64,000 nt of DNA, taken from positions 62,001 to 126,000 of the forward strand of contig NZ_JAUUDS010000007.1 in assembly GCF_030678875.1 (NCBI RefSeq), given 5' to 3'. The notes beneath the pieces were generated by a model. That model made no database searches. It worked only from the letters and a program-made list of their open reading frames with translations, and was not told where the DNA came from. The stretch comes from Sphingomonas aurea (lineage in GTDB: Bacteria > Pseudomonadota > Alphaproteobacteria > Sphingomonadales > Sphingomonadaceae). Made by a program: the position numbers and the translations under genes. Shown here one piece after another: positions 54,054 to 64,000 of this stretch; the first letter of the stretch is position 1; every line of letters starts with the position of its first letter.

Positions 54054-55290
54054 CCAATGTCGCGATCACGTCATAGACGCGCGCCAGCTCGTCGTCGGTG
54101 ATGCAATAGGGCGGCATGACGTAGAGCGTCGGGCCGAGCGGGCGCAGCAGCACGCCGGCTTCGCGCGCCATCGCCATCATCGCGGGTGCGCTGGCGGCGA
54201 GATAGCCGCCCTCTGTGCCAGCGCGATCGATCGCGATGATGGTGCCGAGCTGGCGCGGGTTGGCGGTGCCGGGGAGGGCGGCGACCGCAGCAAGATGCGT
54301 CGTCTGGCGGGCCGTCAGGTCGGCGAGGCGATCGGCGACCGGCTCGTCCTGCCAGATCGCCAGATTGGCGTTGGCGGCGGCGCAGGCGATCGGGTTGGCG
54401 GTGTAGCTCGACGAGTGGAAGAACATCCGCGCGCGGTCGCTCGACAGGTGCGCGGCATAGATCGGCTCGGTCGCCATCGTGACAGCGAGCGGCACCGCGC
54501 CGCCGGTCAGGCCCTTGGACAGGCAGAGGATGTCCGGCACGACGCCGGCCTGCTCGCACGCCAGCAGCGTGCCGGTGCGGCCCCAGGCGGTCATCACCTC
54601 GTCGGCGATGAACAGCACGTCGTGGCGGGCGCAGATCGCGCGCATCTCTGCCAGCACATGGGCCGGATAGACCAGCATCCCGCCGGCCCCCAGGATCAGC
54701 GGCTCGACGATGAAGGCGGCCGGCTTCCCGCGGCATGCGGCCTCCAGCGCGTCGAGTGTCGCCTGTTCCCGGCCAGCAGCGGGGAAGGGGATGGTGTCAA
54801 CGTCGAACAGCAGCGGCGTATAGGGCGCGTTGAACACGCCGCGCGCGCCGACCGACATCGCGCCGATCGTGTCGCCGTGATAGCTGTGCTCCATCACCAG
54901 GATGCGCGCGCGGGGCTCGTCGCGGTGCGCCCAGTAGCCGAGCGCCATCTTCAACGCGACCTCGACGCTGGTCGACCCCGAATCTGAGAAGAAGACGCGG
55001 GTCAGCGCCGGCGGCATGATCCGGCGCAGGCCCGCCGCCAGCGTCTCGGCCGGCTCATGCGTCCAGCCGGCGAAGATGATCTGGTCGAGCCGCGCCGCCT
55101 GATCGCGGATCGCGGCGACGATGCGGGGATCGCCATGGCCGTGCGTGGTCACCCACCAGGACGAGATCGCGTCGACGATGGTCCCACCGCCTTCGATATG
55201 GAGCAGCGCGCCTTCCGCATGGGTGACGAGCGGGATCGGTTCGTTCAGCCCGTGCTGGGTGAAGGGGTGCCAGACGGGGCTGTCGGTCAC
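54043..55290 (-). CDS. bioA: Adenosylmethionine--8-amino-7-oxononanoate aminotransferase
   Basis: A 415-residue PLP-dependent aminotransferase of biotin synthesis (KAPA to DAPA). It has WHPFTQH at the N-terminus, a [18 protein letters not shown] block, [14 protein letters not shown] and [12 protein letters not shown]. The PLP lysine is Lys259 in LSKGLTGG. It overlaps bioD by 4 bases. It is cytosolic. Confidence 0.96.
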   Translation of the reverse strand: MTDSPVWHPFTQHGLNEPIPLVTHAEGALLHIEGGGTIVDAISSWWVTTHGHGDPRIVAAIRDQAARLDQIIFAGWTHEPAETLAAGLRRIMPPALTRVFFSDSGSTSVEVALKMALGYWAHRDEPRARILVMEHSYHGDTIGAMSVGARGVFNAPYTPLLFDVDTIPFPAAGREQATLDALEAACRGKPAAFIVEPLILGAGGMLVYPAHVLAEMRAICARHDVLFIADEVMTAWGRTGTLLACEQAGVVPDILCLSKGLTGGAVPLAVTMATEPIYAAHLSSDRARMFFHSSSYTANPIACAAANANLAIWQDEPVADRLADLTARQTTHLAAVAALPGTANPRQLGTIIAIDRAGTEGGYLAASAPAMMAMAREAGVLLRPLGPTLYVMPPYCITDDELARVYDVIATLVTS

Positions 55291-55910
55291 GCGAAGTCCT
55301 CCACGCGGAAATGGGTGGCAAAGGCGGCGGCGAGCGTCGCGGCGTCCAGGCGGTCGAGCTGCGGCAGGCGGCCGAGGCGGCGGACCTGGCCCATGGCGAC
55401 GATGGTCGCTTCGCCGTCCTCGACCGCGTCACCGACAAAGGCGATGCCGTGGATGGCGACGTTTCGGCGGCGCAGCGCCTCGATCGACAACAGGCTGTGG
55501 TTGATCGTGCCAAGTGCGGTGCGCGCGACGAGGATCACCGGCAGGTGCCAGCGGGCGAACAGGTCGGCGAAGACGAGGTCGCGGGTGACGGGCACCATCA
55601 CCCCGCCGGCGCCCTCAATCACCAGCGGCGCCTGGATAGGCGGCATCAGGCTGGCGGGGTCGATGGCGACGCCGTCGATCTCCGCCGCGCGGTGCGGCGA
55701 ACAGGGGGTGGCGAGGCGATATGCCTCGGGCAGGACACGGTCGCGGGGAATACCGGCGAGGCGGCCGACGATGTCGGCGTCGCCCTCTCCATCCTCCAGC
55801 CCGGCCTGGATCGGCTTCCAATAATGTGCATCAATGGCGGCGGTCAGCGCGGCGGCGAAGACGGTCTTGCCGATGCCGGTGTCGGTGCCGGTGACGACAT
55901 AGCGGCTCAT
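55287..55910 (-). CDS. bioD: Dethiobiotin synthetase
   Basis: A 207-residue ATP-dependent carboxylase closing the ureido ring of dethiobiotin. The P-loop [16 protein letters not shown] is at about 8-23, with [16 protein letters not shown] and a [13 protein letters not shown] segment. The start is 55910 or the ATG two codons upstream; it overlaps bioF by 4 bases. It forms a bioF-bioD-bioA operon on this strand. Confidence 0.95.
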   Translation of the reverse strand: MSRYVVTGTDTGIGKTVFAAALTAAIDAHYWKPIQAGLEDGEGDADIVGRLAGIPRDRVLPEAYRLATPCSPHRAAEIDGVAIDPASLMPPIQAPLVIEGAGGVMVPVTRDLVFADLFARWHLPVILVARTALGTINHSLLSIEALRRRNVAIHGIAFVGDAVEDGEATIVAMGQVRRLGRLPQLDRLDAATLAAAFATHFRVEDFA

Positions 55911-57076
55911 GCCCATACCTCGGCAAGCGCTTCGGCGAGGGCGGACAGGTCGGCCGGCGTCGCGTTCAGGGTCAGCGAGAGGCGCAGCCGCGCGGTGCCG
56001 GGCGGCACGGTCGGCGGGCGGATGCCGCGCACGTCGAAGCCGCGCGCCTGGAGCGCGGCGGCCATCGCCATGGCGCGGACATCGTCGCCGACCGGCACCG
56101 GCACGATCTGGCTGCCGGTCGCGGCGATGCCGAGCGGGGCGAACAGCCGCGCGGCCTCCTCGACCAATGCGGTCAGGGCAGCGCGACGCTCGGGCTCGCC
56201 CTCGACGATGCGAAGGCTCTCGCGCACCGCGGCGGCCATCAGCGGGGAGGGGGCGGTGGAGAAGATGAAGGCACGGCCGCGGTTGACGAGCGCGTCGCGG
56301 ACGATGGCGGGGCCGCAGACCAGCGCGCCCTCGCACCCCAGCGCCTTGCCGCAGGTGGCCAGCGTGATGAGGTTCGCGCGACCGTGGAGATGCTCGGCCA
56401 GCCCGCGGCCCCTGTCACCGAACACGCCGGTGGCGTGCGCCTCGTCGACGAGCAGCACCGCGTCGTGGCGATCGGCGACGGCGATCAGATCGGATAGCGG
56501 CGCACGGTCGCCGTCCATGCTGTAGAGGCTCTCGACCGCGATCCAGACGCGCCCCGTGTGGCCGGTCTTGCGCCACGTCGCGATCGTGTCGTGCACCTGG
56601 CCGGCATCGTTGTGGCCGCCGGGGAGGGCGGCGGCGCGCGACAGGCGCATTCCCTCGTGCGCGCTGGCATGGACCAGCGCGTCATGGACGATCAGGTCGC
56701 CGCGCTGGGGCAGGGTGGCGAGCAACGCGGCGTTAGCGGCATAGCCGCTGGAGAACCACAGTGCCGCCTCGCTGCCGAAGAAGGCGGCAGCCTCCGCCTC
56801 CAGCGCCTCATGCTCCGGGTCGTTGCCGCGCAGCAACCGCGACCCGCCCGAGCCGACCGATACGCCGCGATCGAGTGCGGCAGCGACAGCGGCGCGCAGG
56901 CGGGGCGAGCGGGCGAGGCCGAGATAGTCGTTCGAGGAGAAGTCGATCGCCCGGCGCGGGGCGAGGCTGCGCAGGCGGCCGGCATCGCGCAGCGCGGCGA
57001 GGTCGGCGGCTTGCGCCGCGAAGGGAGCGGGGTGGTGCACGGCCGGTGTCATGTCGGTGCGGGTCGATCGGGGCAA
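55907..57076 (-). CDS. bioF: 8-amino-7-oxononanoate synthase
   Basis: A 389-residue PLP enzyme that joins pimeloyl thioester and alanine. Segments are [45 protein letters not shown] and the PLP lysine in [13 protein letters not shown]. The start is a TTG at 57076 with a GGGAG ribosome site 5 bases upstream; an ATG eight codons later lacks one. It leads bioF-bioD-bioA. bioB and a bioC-like gene are not in the window. Confidence 0.94.
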   Translation of the reverse strand: MPRSTRTDMTPAVHHPAPFAAQAADLAALRDAGRLRSLAPRRAIDFSSNDYLGLARSPRLRAAVAAALDRGVSVGSGGSRLLRGNDPEHEALEAEAAAFFGSEAALWFSSGYAANAALLATLPQRGDLIVHDALVHASAHEGMRLSRAAALPGGHNDAGQVHDTIATWRKTGHTGRVWIAVESLYSMDGDRAPLSDLIAVADRHDAVLLVDEAHATGVFGDRGRGLAEHLHGRANLITLATCGKALGCEGALVCGPAIVRDALVNRGRAFIFSTAPSPLMAAAVRESLRIVEGEPERRAALTALVEEAARLFAPLGIAATGSQIVPVPVGDDVRAMAMAAALQARGFDVRGIRPPTVPPGTARLRLSLTLNATPADLSALAEALAEVWA

Positions 57077-57094
57077 GTGTCTCCCTGCTCCCCT

Positions 57095-57189
57095 GTCATC
57101 CTCGCGCAGGCCAGGATCCAGACGCGCCGACGTCGCGCCTCTAGGTTCGACGGTCAGCGTTTATGGATCCCCGCCTGCGCGGGGATGAC
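57095..57189. repeat. Inverted pair of GTCATCC-type repeats
   Basis: A 26-base unit at 57095-57120 (GTCATCCTCGCGCAGG...GGATCCA) is repeated in inverted orientation at 57164-57189 with two mismatches. The right unit runs into the coding end of the rluE-like gene, so that gene's stop codon lies inside the spacer. The arms are also shared with the element at 15381. Confidence 0.85.
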
Positions 57190-57740
57190 GGATTTGGGGT
57201 GATGCCTGCTTCCCGCCACTCACCCGGCGCCAGCCCGTCGAGCGACCAGTCGCCGATCTGCCAGCGCACCAGCCGCAGCGTCGGGTGGCCGATCGCGGCG
57301 GTCATGCGGCGGACCTGGCGGTTGCGGCCTTCGCGCAAGGTAACGCGCAGCCAGGTGTCCGGGATGGACTGGCGGACGCGGATCGGCGGGTCGCGCGGCC
57401 AGAGATCGGGCGCGGCGATCCGCTCCGCCTGTGCGGGGCGGGTCGGCCCGTCCTTCAGGATCAGGCCGTGGCGAAGCCGGTCGAGCGCGGCCTCGTCCGG
57501 CTCGCCCTCGACCTGGACCAGATAGGTCTTGGGCAGCTTGAAGCGCGGGTCGGCGATCCGGACCTGAAGCGCGCCGTCATCGGTGAGGAGCAGCAGCCCC
57601 TCGCTGTCCTGGTCCAGCCGGCCGGCGGGATAGATGCCGGGCCGGTCGATATAGGCCGACAGGATCGGGCGCGGCGACGGGCTGCGCGCGTCGGTGAACT
57701 GCGACAGGACGCCGTAGGGCTTGTTGAAGAGGACGAGCAC
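57141..57740 (-). CDS. rluE: RluE-family 23S rRNA pseudouridine synthase
   Basis: A 199-residue pseudouridine synthase of the RsuA/RluE type. The catalytic Asp is in [26 protein letters not shown] and the C-terminal [24 protein letters not shown] are typical. It modifies a uridine in 23S rRNA by family. The last ~20 residues ([18 protein letters not shown]) are encoded by the repeat at 57164-57189 and its spacer, not by family sequence, so the original stop was lost. It begins with an uncommon short N-terminus [10 protein letters not shown], matching RluE in size. Confidence 0.9.
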   Translation of the reverse strand: MLVLFNKPYGVLSQFTDARSPSPRPILSAYIDRPGIYPAGRLDQDSEGLLLLTDDGALQVRIADPRFKLPKTYLVQVEGEPDEAALDRLRHGLILKDGPTRPAQAERIAAPDLWPRDPPIRVRQSIPDTWLRVTLREGRNRQVRRMTAAIGHPTLRLVRWQIGDWSLDGLAPGEWREAGITPNPSSPRRRGSINADRRT

Positions 57741-57779
57741 GTCGAAACCTTAGTCGATCCTCCCCTTGCGGGGGAAGAT

Positions 57780-59423
57780 CTAGGCGGCGACGGCGCTCTG
57801 CGCGTCGGCCGTGCTCGCGCCCATGCTGAGCGCCACCGCCTCGGCGACCTTGATGCCGTCGACCGCGGCGGACAGGATGCCGCCGGCATATCCCGCACCC
57901 TCGCCGGCCGGGAACAGGCCGCGCGTGTTGAGGCTCTGGAACGCCTCGTCGCGAGTGAAGCGGACGGGGGAGGAGGTGCGCGTCTCCACGCCGGTCATTA
58001 CCACGTCCGGGTGGTCGTATCCGGGGATCTGACGACCGAAGACGGGCACCGCCTCGCGCATCGCCGCCACCGCGAAATCGGGCAGGCATTCCGCCAGATC
58101 GGTCGGCGTGACGCCGGGCTTGTACGAGGGCACGATGCTGCCGAGGGCGGTCGAGGCGCGGCCCGCCAGGAAATCGCCGAGCCGCTGCGCCGGTGCCTTG
58201 TAGCACGATCCGCCGGCGACGAAGGCGCGTTCTTCCCAGTGGCGCTGGAGCGCGATGCCGGCGAGCGGGTCGCCCGGATAGTCGCGCGCCGGGTCGATGG
58301 CGACGACAAAGCCGGAATTGGCGTTGCGCTCGTTGCGCGAATACTGGCTCATGCCGTTGGTCGCAACGCGCCCCTCTTCGGAGGTGGCGGCCACCACGGT
58401 GCCGCCGGGGCACATGCAGAAGCTGTAGACGGTGCGCCCGTTCGAGCAGTGGTGCGAGATATGATATTCGGCCGCGCCCAGCATGGGATGGCCGGCATTG
58501 GCGCCGAAGCGGGCGCGGTCAATCCAGCCCTGCGGATGTTCGATCCGCACGCCGATCGAGAAGGGCTTGGCCTCGACATGGACGCCCGCCGCCTGGAGCA
58601 TGGCAAAGCTGTCACGCGCGCTGTGGCCGATTGCCAGCACGACATGGCTGGCCGCCAGATAGCCGCCGTCGTGCAGGTGCAGACCGCGGATGCGGCGCTC
58701 GCCCGCCGCCTCGACCACATCGAGCCCGTCGACGCGGGTGGAGAAGCGATATTCGCCGCCGAGTTCCTCGATCGTCGCGCGCATGCTCTCGACCATGGTG
58801 ACGAGGCGGAAGGTGCCGATATGCGGATGCGCCTCGGTCAGGATCTCGGGCGGGGCGCCGGCTTTCACGAACTCGGTCAGTACCTTGCGGTCGAGGTGAC
58901 GGCCGTCCTTGATCCGGCTGTAGAGCTTGCCGTCGGAGAAGGTGCCAGCGCCGCCCTCGCCGAACTGGACGTTGCTTTCCGGGTTCAGGACGCTGCGCCG
59001 CCACAGGCCCCAGGTGTCCTTGGTCCGCTCGCGCACCACCTTGCCGCGATCGAGGATGATCGGACGATAGCCCATCTGCGCCAGGATCAGCCCGGCGAAC
59101 AGCCCGCAGGGACCGGCGCCGATCACCACCGGTCGGGCCGCATCCTCCGGCGCCTGCGCGACGAAGCGGTAGCGGGTATCGGGGGTGCGCTGGACCTGGC
59201 GATCCTTGCGGAAGCGGTTGAGAATGGCCGCTTCGTCCCGGACGTTCACGTCCACCGAATAGACCAGCTTGATGTCGCCCTTGTCCCGCGCATCGTGCGC
59301 GCGGCGTGCGACGACATGGCGGACCAGTTCGCGCGGCGTGATGCGCAGCCGGCGGCAGATCGCGGCGGGCAGCGCCTCGTCGGCATGATGCAGGGGCAGG
59401 GACAGTTCGGTCAGGCGGATCAT
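57780..59423 (-). CDS. NAD(P)/FAD-dependent oxidoreductase, COG2509-like
   Basis: A 547-residue flavoprotein. The N-terminal ~90 residues form a separate small domain (VYSVDVNVRDE), then GAGPCGLFAGLILAQMG at 102-118 binds FAD. Other markers are LNPESNVQFGEGGAGTFSDGKL, VLAIGHSARDSF and a C-terminal GLFPAGEGAGYAGGILSAA. COG2509 members are uncharacterised dehydrogenases. A cysteine pair in SFCMCPGG may be functional. It starts 181 bases from the divergent Crp/Fnr gene. Confidence 0.86.
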   Translation of the reverse strand: MIRLTELSLPLHHADEALPAAICRRLRITPRELVRHVVARRAHDARDKGDIKLVYSVDVNVRDEAAILNRFRKDRQVQRTPDTRYRFVAQAPEDAARPVVIGAGPCGLFAGLILAQMGYRPIILDRGKVVRERTKDTWGLWRRSVLNPESNVQFGEGGAGTFSDGKLYSRIKDGRHLDRKVLTEFVKAGAPPEILTEAHPHIGTFRLVTMVESMRATIEELGGEYRFSTRVDGLDVVEAAGERRIRGLHLHDGGYLAASHVVLAIGHSARDSFAMLQAAGVHVEAKPFSIGVRIEHPQGWIDRARFGANAGHPMLGAAEYHISHHCSNGRTVYSFCMCPGGTVVAATSEEGRVATNGMSQYSRNERNANSGFVVAIDPARDYPGDPLAGIALQRHWEERAFVAGGSCYKAPAQRLGDFLAGRASTALGSIVPSYKPGVTPTDLAECLPDFAVAAMREAVPVFGRQIPGYDHPDVVMTGVETRTSSPVRFTRDEAFQSLNTRGLFPAGEGAGYAGGILSAAVDGIKVAEAVALSMGASTADAQSAVAA

Positions 59424-59604
59424 CGCAGCCCCTTTTAGCGTCCAGCGCGCCCGGACGCCAATCCTGCCAACCGGCGTGCCCCCAAGTCTCTGTACTGCCG
59501 TGCTGAATTGCGCACGCAATCGAAACAAATGTTGGAGCAGCACTTCTGCCACATCGCTACGCCGGCTTTCAGGCTCAGGGAGGCACGCCGCGATCGACGG
59601 CACG

Positions 59605-60354
59605 ATGACAGCGACCAACGTTCTTACCGCCATGATCGAGAAGCTGGAGATGCGGTGCGCGCTGTCCGAAGACGATCGGCGCGCGATCCTCGCCCTGCCG
59701 CACACGCTCGCCAGCTATGGGCCCAAGGCCTATATCGTCCGCGAAGGCGACCTGGCCGGCGGCATCTGCGCGTTCGCGCTGTCGGGGCTGGCGTTCCGGC
59801 AGAAGCTGACCACGGACGGCGCACGCCAGATCGTGGCGCTGCATCTGCCGGGCGACTTCCTCGACCTGCAGCACCTGTTCCTGCGGGTGGCGGATCACAG
59901 CGTGCAGGCGGTCGGTCATCTTGAGGTCGTGCAGCTCGAACATGGCGCGCTCCAGCGGCTGATCCGCGAACGGCCGATGGTCGGGCAGGCGCTGTGGATC
60001 GACTCGCTGGTCGAGGCGTCGATCTTCCGCGAATGGGTGACCAATGTCGGCCGCCGCAACGCGCGCGCACGGATCGCGCACCTGCTGTGCGAGTTCGCGG
60101 TGCGGATGCGGGTGTCCGGCCTGACCGACGAAGCCGGGCGCTGCGACCTGCCGATGACGCAGGAGGAGCTGGGCGACGCGGTCGGCCTGACGTCCGTCCA
60201 TGTCAACCGCACGTTGCGCGGGCTGGAGGCAGAGGGGCTGATCCAGCGCGACAAACGCCGGATCAGCTTCGACGACTGGCAGGCGATCAGCCAGATCGCC
60301 GATTTCAACCCGCGCTACCTGCACCTCGACCAGGTGTCGCGCGGGGGCGGGTAG
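59605..60354 (+). CDS. Crp/Fnr family transcriptional regulator
   Basis: A 249-residue regulator with an N-terminal cyclic-nucleotide-binding-like beta-roll (about 20-130, REGDLAGGICAFALSG; GDFLDLQHLFL) and a C-terminal Crp winged helix (MTQEELGDAVGLTSVHVNRTLRGLE, about 195-219). The FNR-type N-terminal cysteine cluster is absent, so it does not carry an O2-sensing [4Fe-4S]. The ATG at 59605 fits the family start; a frame upstream extends into non-coding sequence. Similar proteins in sphingomonads control respiration or stress. The inducer is unknown. Confidence 0.9.
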   Translation: MTATNVLTAMIEKLEMRCALSEDDRRAILALPHTLASYGPKAYIVREGDLAGGICAFALSGLAFRQKLTTDGARQIVALHLPGDFLDLQHLFLRVADHSVQAVGHLEVVQLEHGALQRLIRERPMVGQALWIDSLVEASIFREWVTNVGRRNARARIAHLLCEFAVRMRVSGLTDEAGRCDLPMTQEELGDAVGLTSVHVNRTLRGLEAEGLIQRDKRRISFDDWQAISQIADFNPRYLHLDQVSRGGG

Positions 60355-60420
60355 GACGGGCGGCACCCGCCGTCTTGCGGTATCGTATCCGCTCCTGGCT
60401 ATGATGATCGCGAAGGCGCG

Positions 60421-60569
60421 AAGAAGAAGGTCGTTCGCGCGGAGGCGCGGAGACGCGGAGGTGTTGCATCCGGCCTTGCGGCGGCTTTTCATCATTGGTC
60501 GGTGATGGTGAGAGTGCGCTGACACGCACGGGACATGCTCCGCGTCTCCGCGTGAACCACCTTCTTCTT
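60421..60569. repeat. Large imperfect-palindrome element, copy B
   Basis: Outer arms AAGAAGAAGG and CCTTCTTCTT-like (60421 and 60561) and inner arms GCGGAGACGCGGAG / CTCCGCGTCTCCGCG form a long inverted repeat. The interior GCATCC ... TTCATC order and the GCGGAGGCGCGGAG block match copy A at 22136. It lies between the Crp/Fnr gene and the convergent GH2 gene. No coding frame is evident. Confidence 0.8.
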
Positions 60570-60615
60570 ACCCGGCTGCCGCTTCCCATGCCGGAAAGCG
60601 GCAGCCGGGCGTGCC

Positions 60616-63882
<3,267 letters not shown>

Positions 63883-63893
63883 TTATGCGTTAT

Positions 63894-63904
63894 TTATCGG
63901 ATAA
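63894..63904. promoter_or_regulatory. TTATC palindrome upstream of the GH2 gene
   Basis: TTATC-G-GATAA, an 11-base odd palindrome, starts 27 bases before the GH2 gene start. The AT-rich stretch around it is a reasonable -10 or operator region. It could be a GntR- or LacI-type site, but no regulator gene is in the window beside it. The remaining bases to 64000 show no gene. Confidence 0.35.
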
Positions 63905-64000
63905 TAGCCGATCGGCATGGGTGCGTCGAGCCAGGGGCCGATCGGAATCTGGCACGGACGGACTGTATCTATAACGGCGCACCGCCCCTGTCGTGCTCCC

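Noticed and set aside
60355..60615. Possible small gene after the Crp/Fnr regulator
   Set aside because: The sequence is explained by the palindrome element and has no coding character.

Overview
The window is a high-GC, gene-dense alphaproteobacterial chromosome segment that looks like Sphingomonas or a close relative. The signs are a DUF1476-bolA-grxD block, rpmF-plsX-fabH-ihfA-merR, a CcrM-type GANTC methyltransferase beside rnhB, a PEPxxWA-type C-terminal sorting signal, several TonB receptors, and many short GC-rich palindromes between genes. It reads as ordinary core chromosome. I found no rRNA, tRNA, transposase, phage gene, attachment site, origin or CRISPR array.

Layout, 1-20 kb: the tail of a DUF1476 gene, bolA and grxD; a BlaI/M56 peptidase regulatory pair with a tandem operator; a metallo-beta-lactamase-fold hydrolase, a DUF4230 protein, nadA, a Gdx-like small multidrug resistance protein and prfC; a cluster of nested inverted repeats; the ribosome and fatty-acid block rpmF-plsX-fabH-ihfA-merR; a frameshifted acetyltransferase; an M28 peptidase; a YcbL-like hydrolase; a bestrophin-like channel; then folP-ccrM-rnhB-thiD-DUF1272-glmM.

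20-37 kb: a dicarboxylate/cation symporter, a POT peptide transporter, a nitroreductase, an orphan YtrA-type regulator, arylamine N-acetyltransferase, an acyl-CoA dehydrogenase divergent from a Sua5-type gene, an EamA exporter divergent from an Lrp regulator, msrA, galE and a PAP2 phosphatase. After these comes a tight five-gene iron-uptake operon (TonB siderophore receptor, DUF3649, PepSY, DUF3325, DUF4198).

38-46 kb is the most intriguing part. A divergent four-gene cluster encodes a probably exported truncated globin and a DUF3034 beta-barrel candidate on one strand. On the other strand are a periplasmic cupredoxin-like protein and a membrane protein with a periplasmic sensor, HAMP, degenerate GGDEF (SADEF) and intact-looking EAL domain. 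I read it as a possible envelope redox or gas-sensing module feeding c-di-GMP breakdown; this is inference. It is followed by a zinc module: a ZIP transporter and a ZnuD-like TonB receptor with a candidate Zur box.

46-64 kb: tesA/ybbA/ybbP, a PEP-CTERM protein, a GH84-like glycosidase, modABC with a ModC lacking its TOBE domain, bioF-bioD-bioA, an RluE-like pseudouridine synthase whose C-terminus runs into a repeat, a COG2509-like FAD protein, a Crp/Fnr regulator and an exported GH2 beta-galactosidase. Coordinates and motifs were read by eye, and functional names rest on family recognition without database searches.
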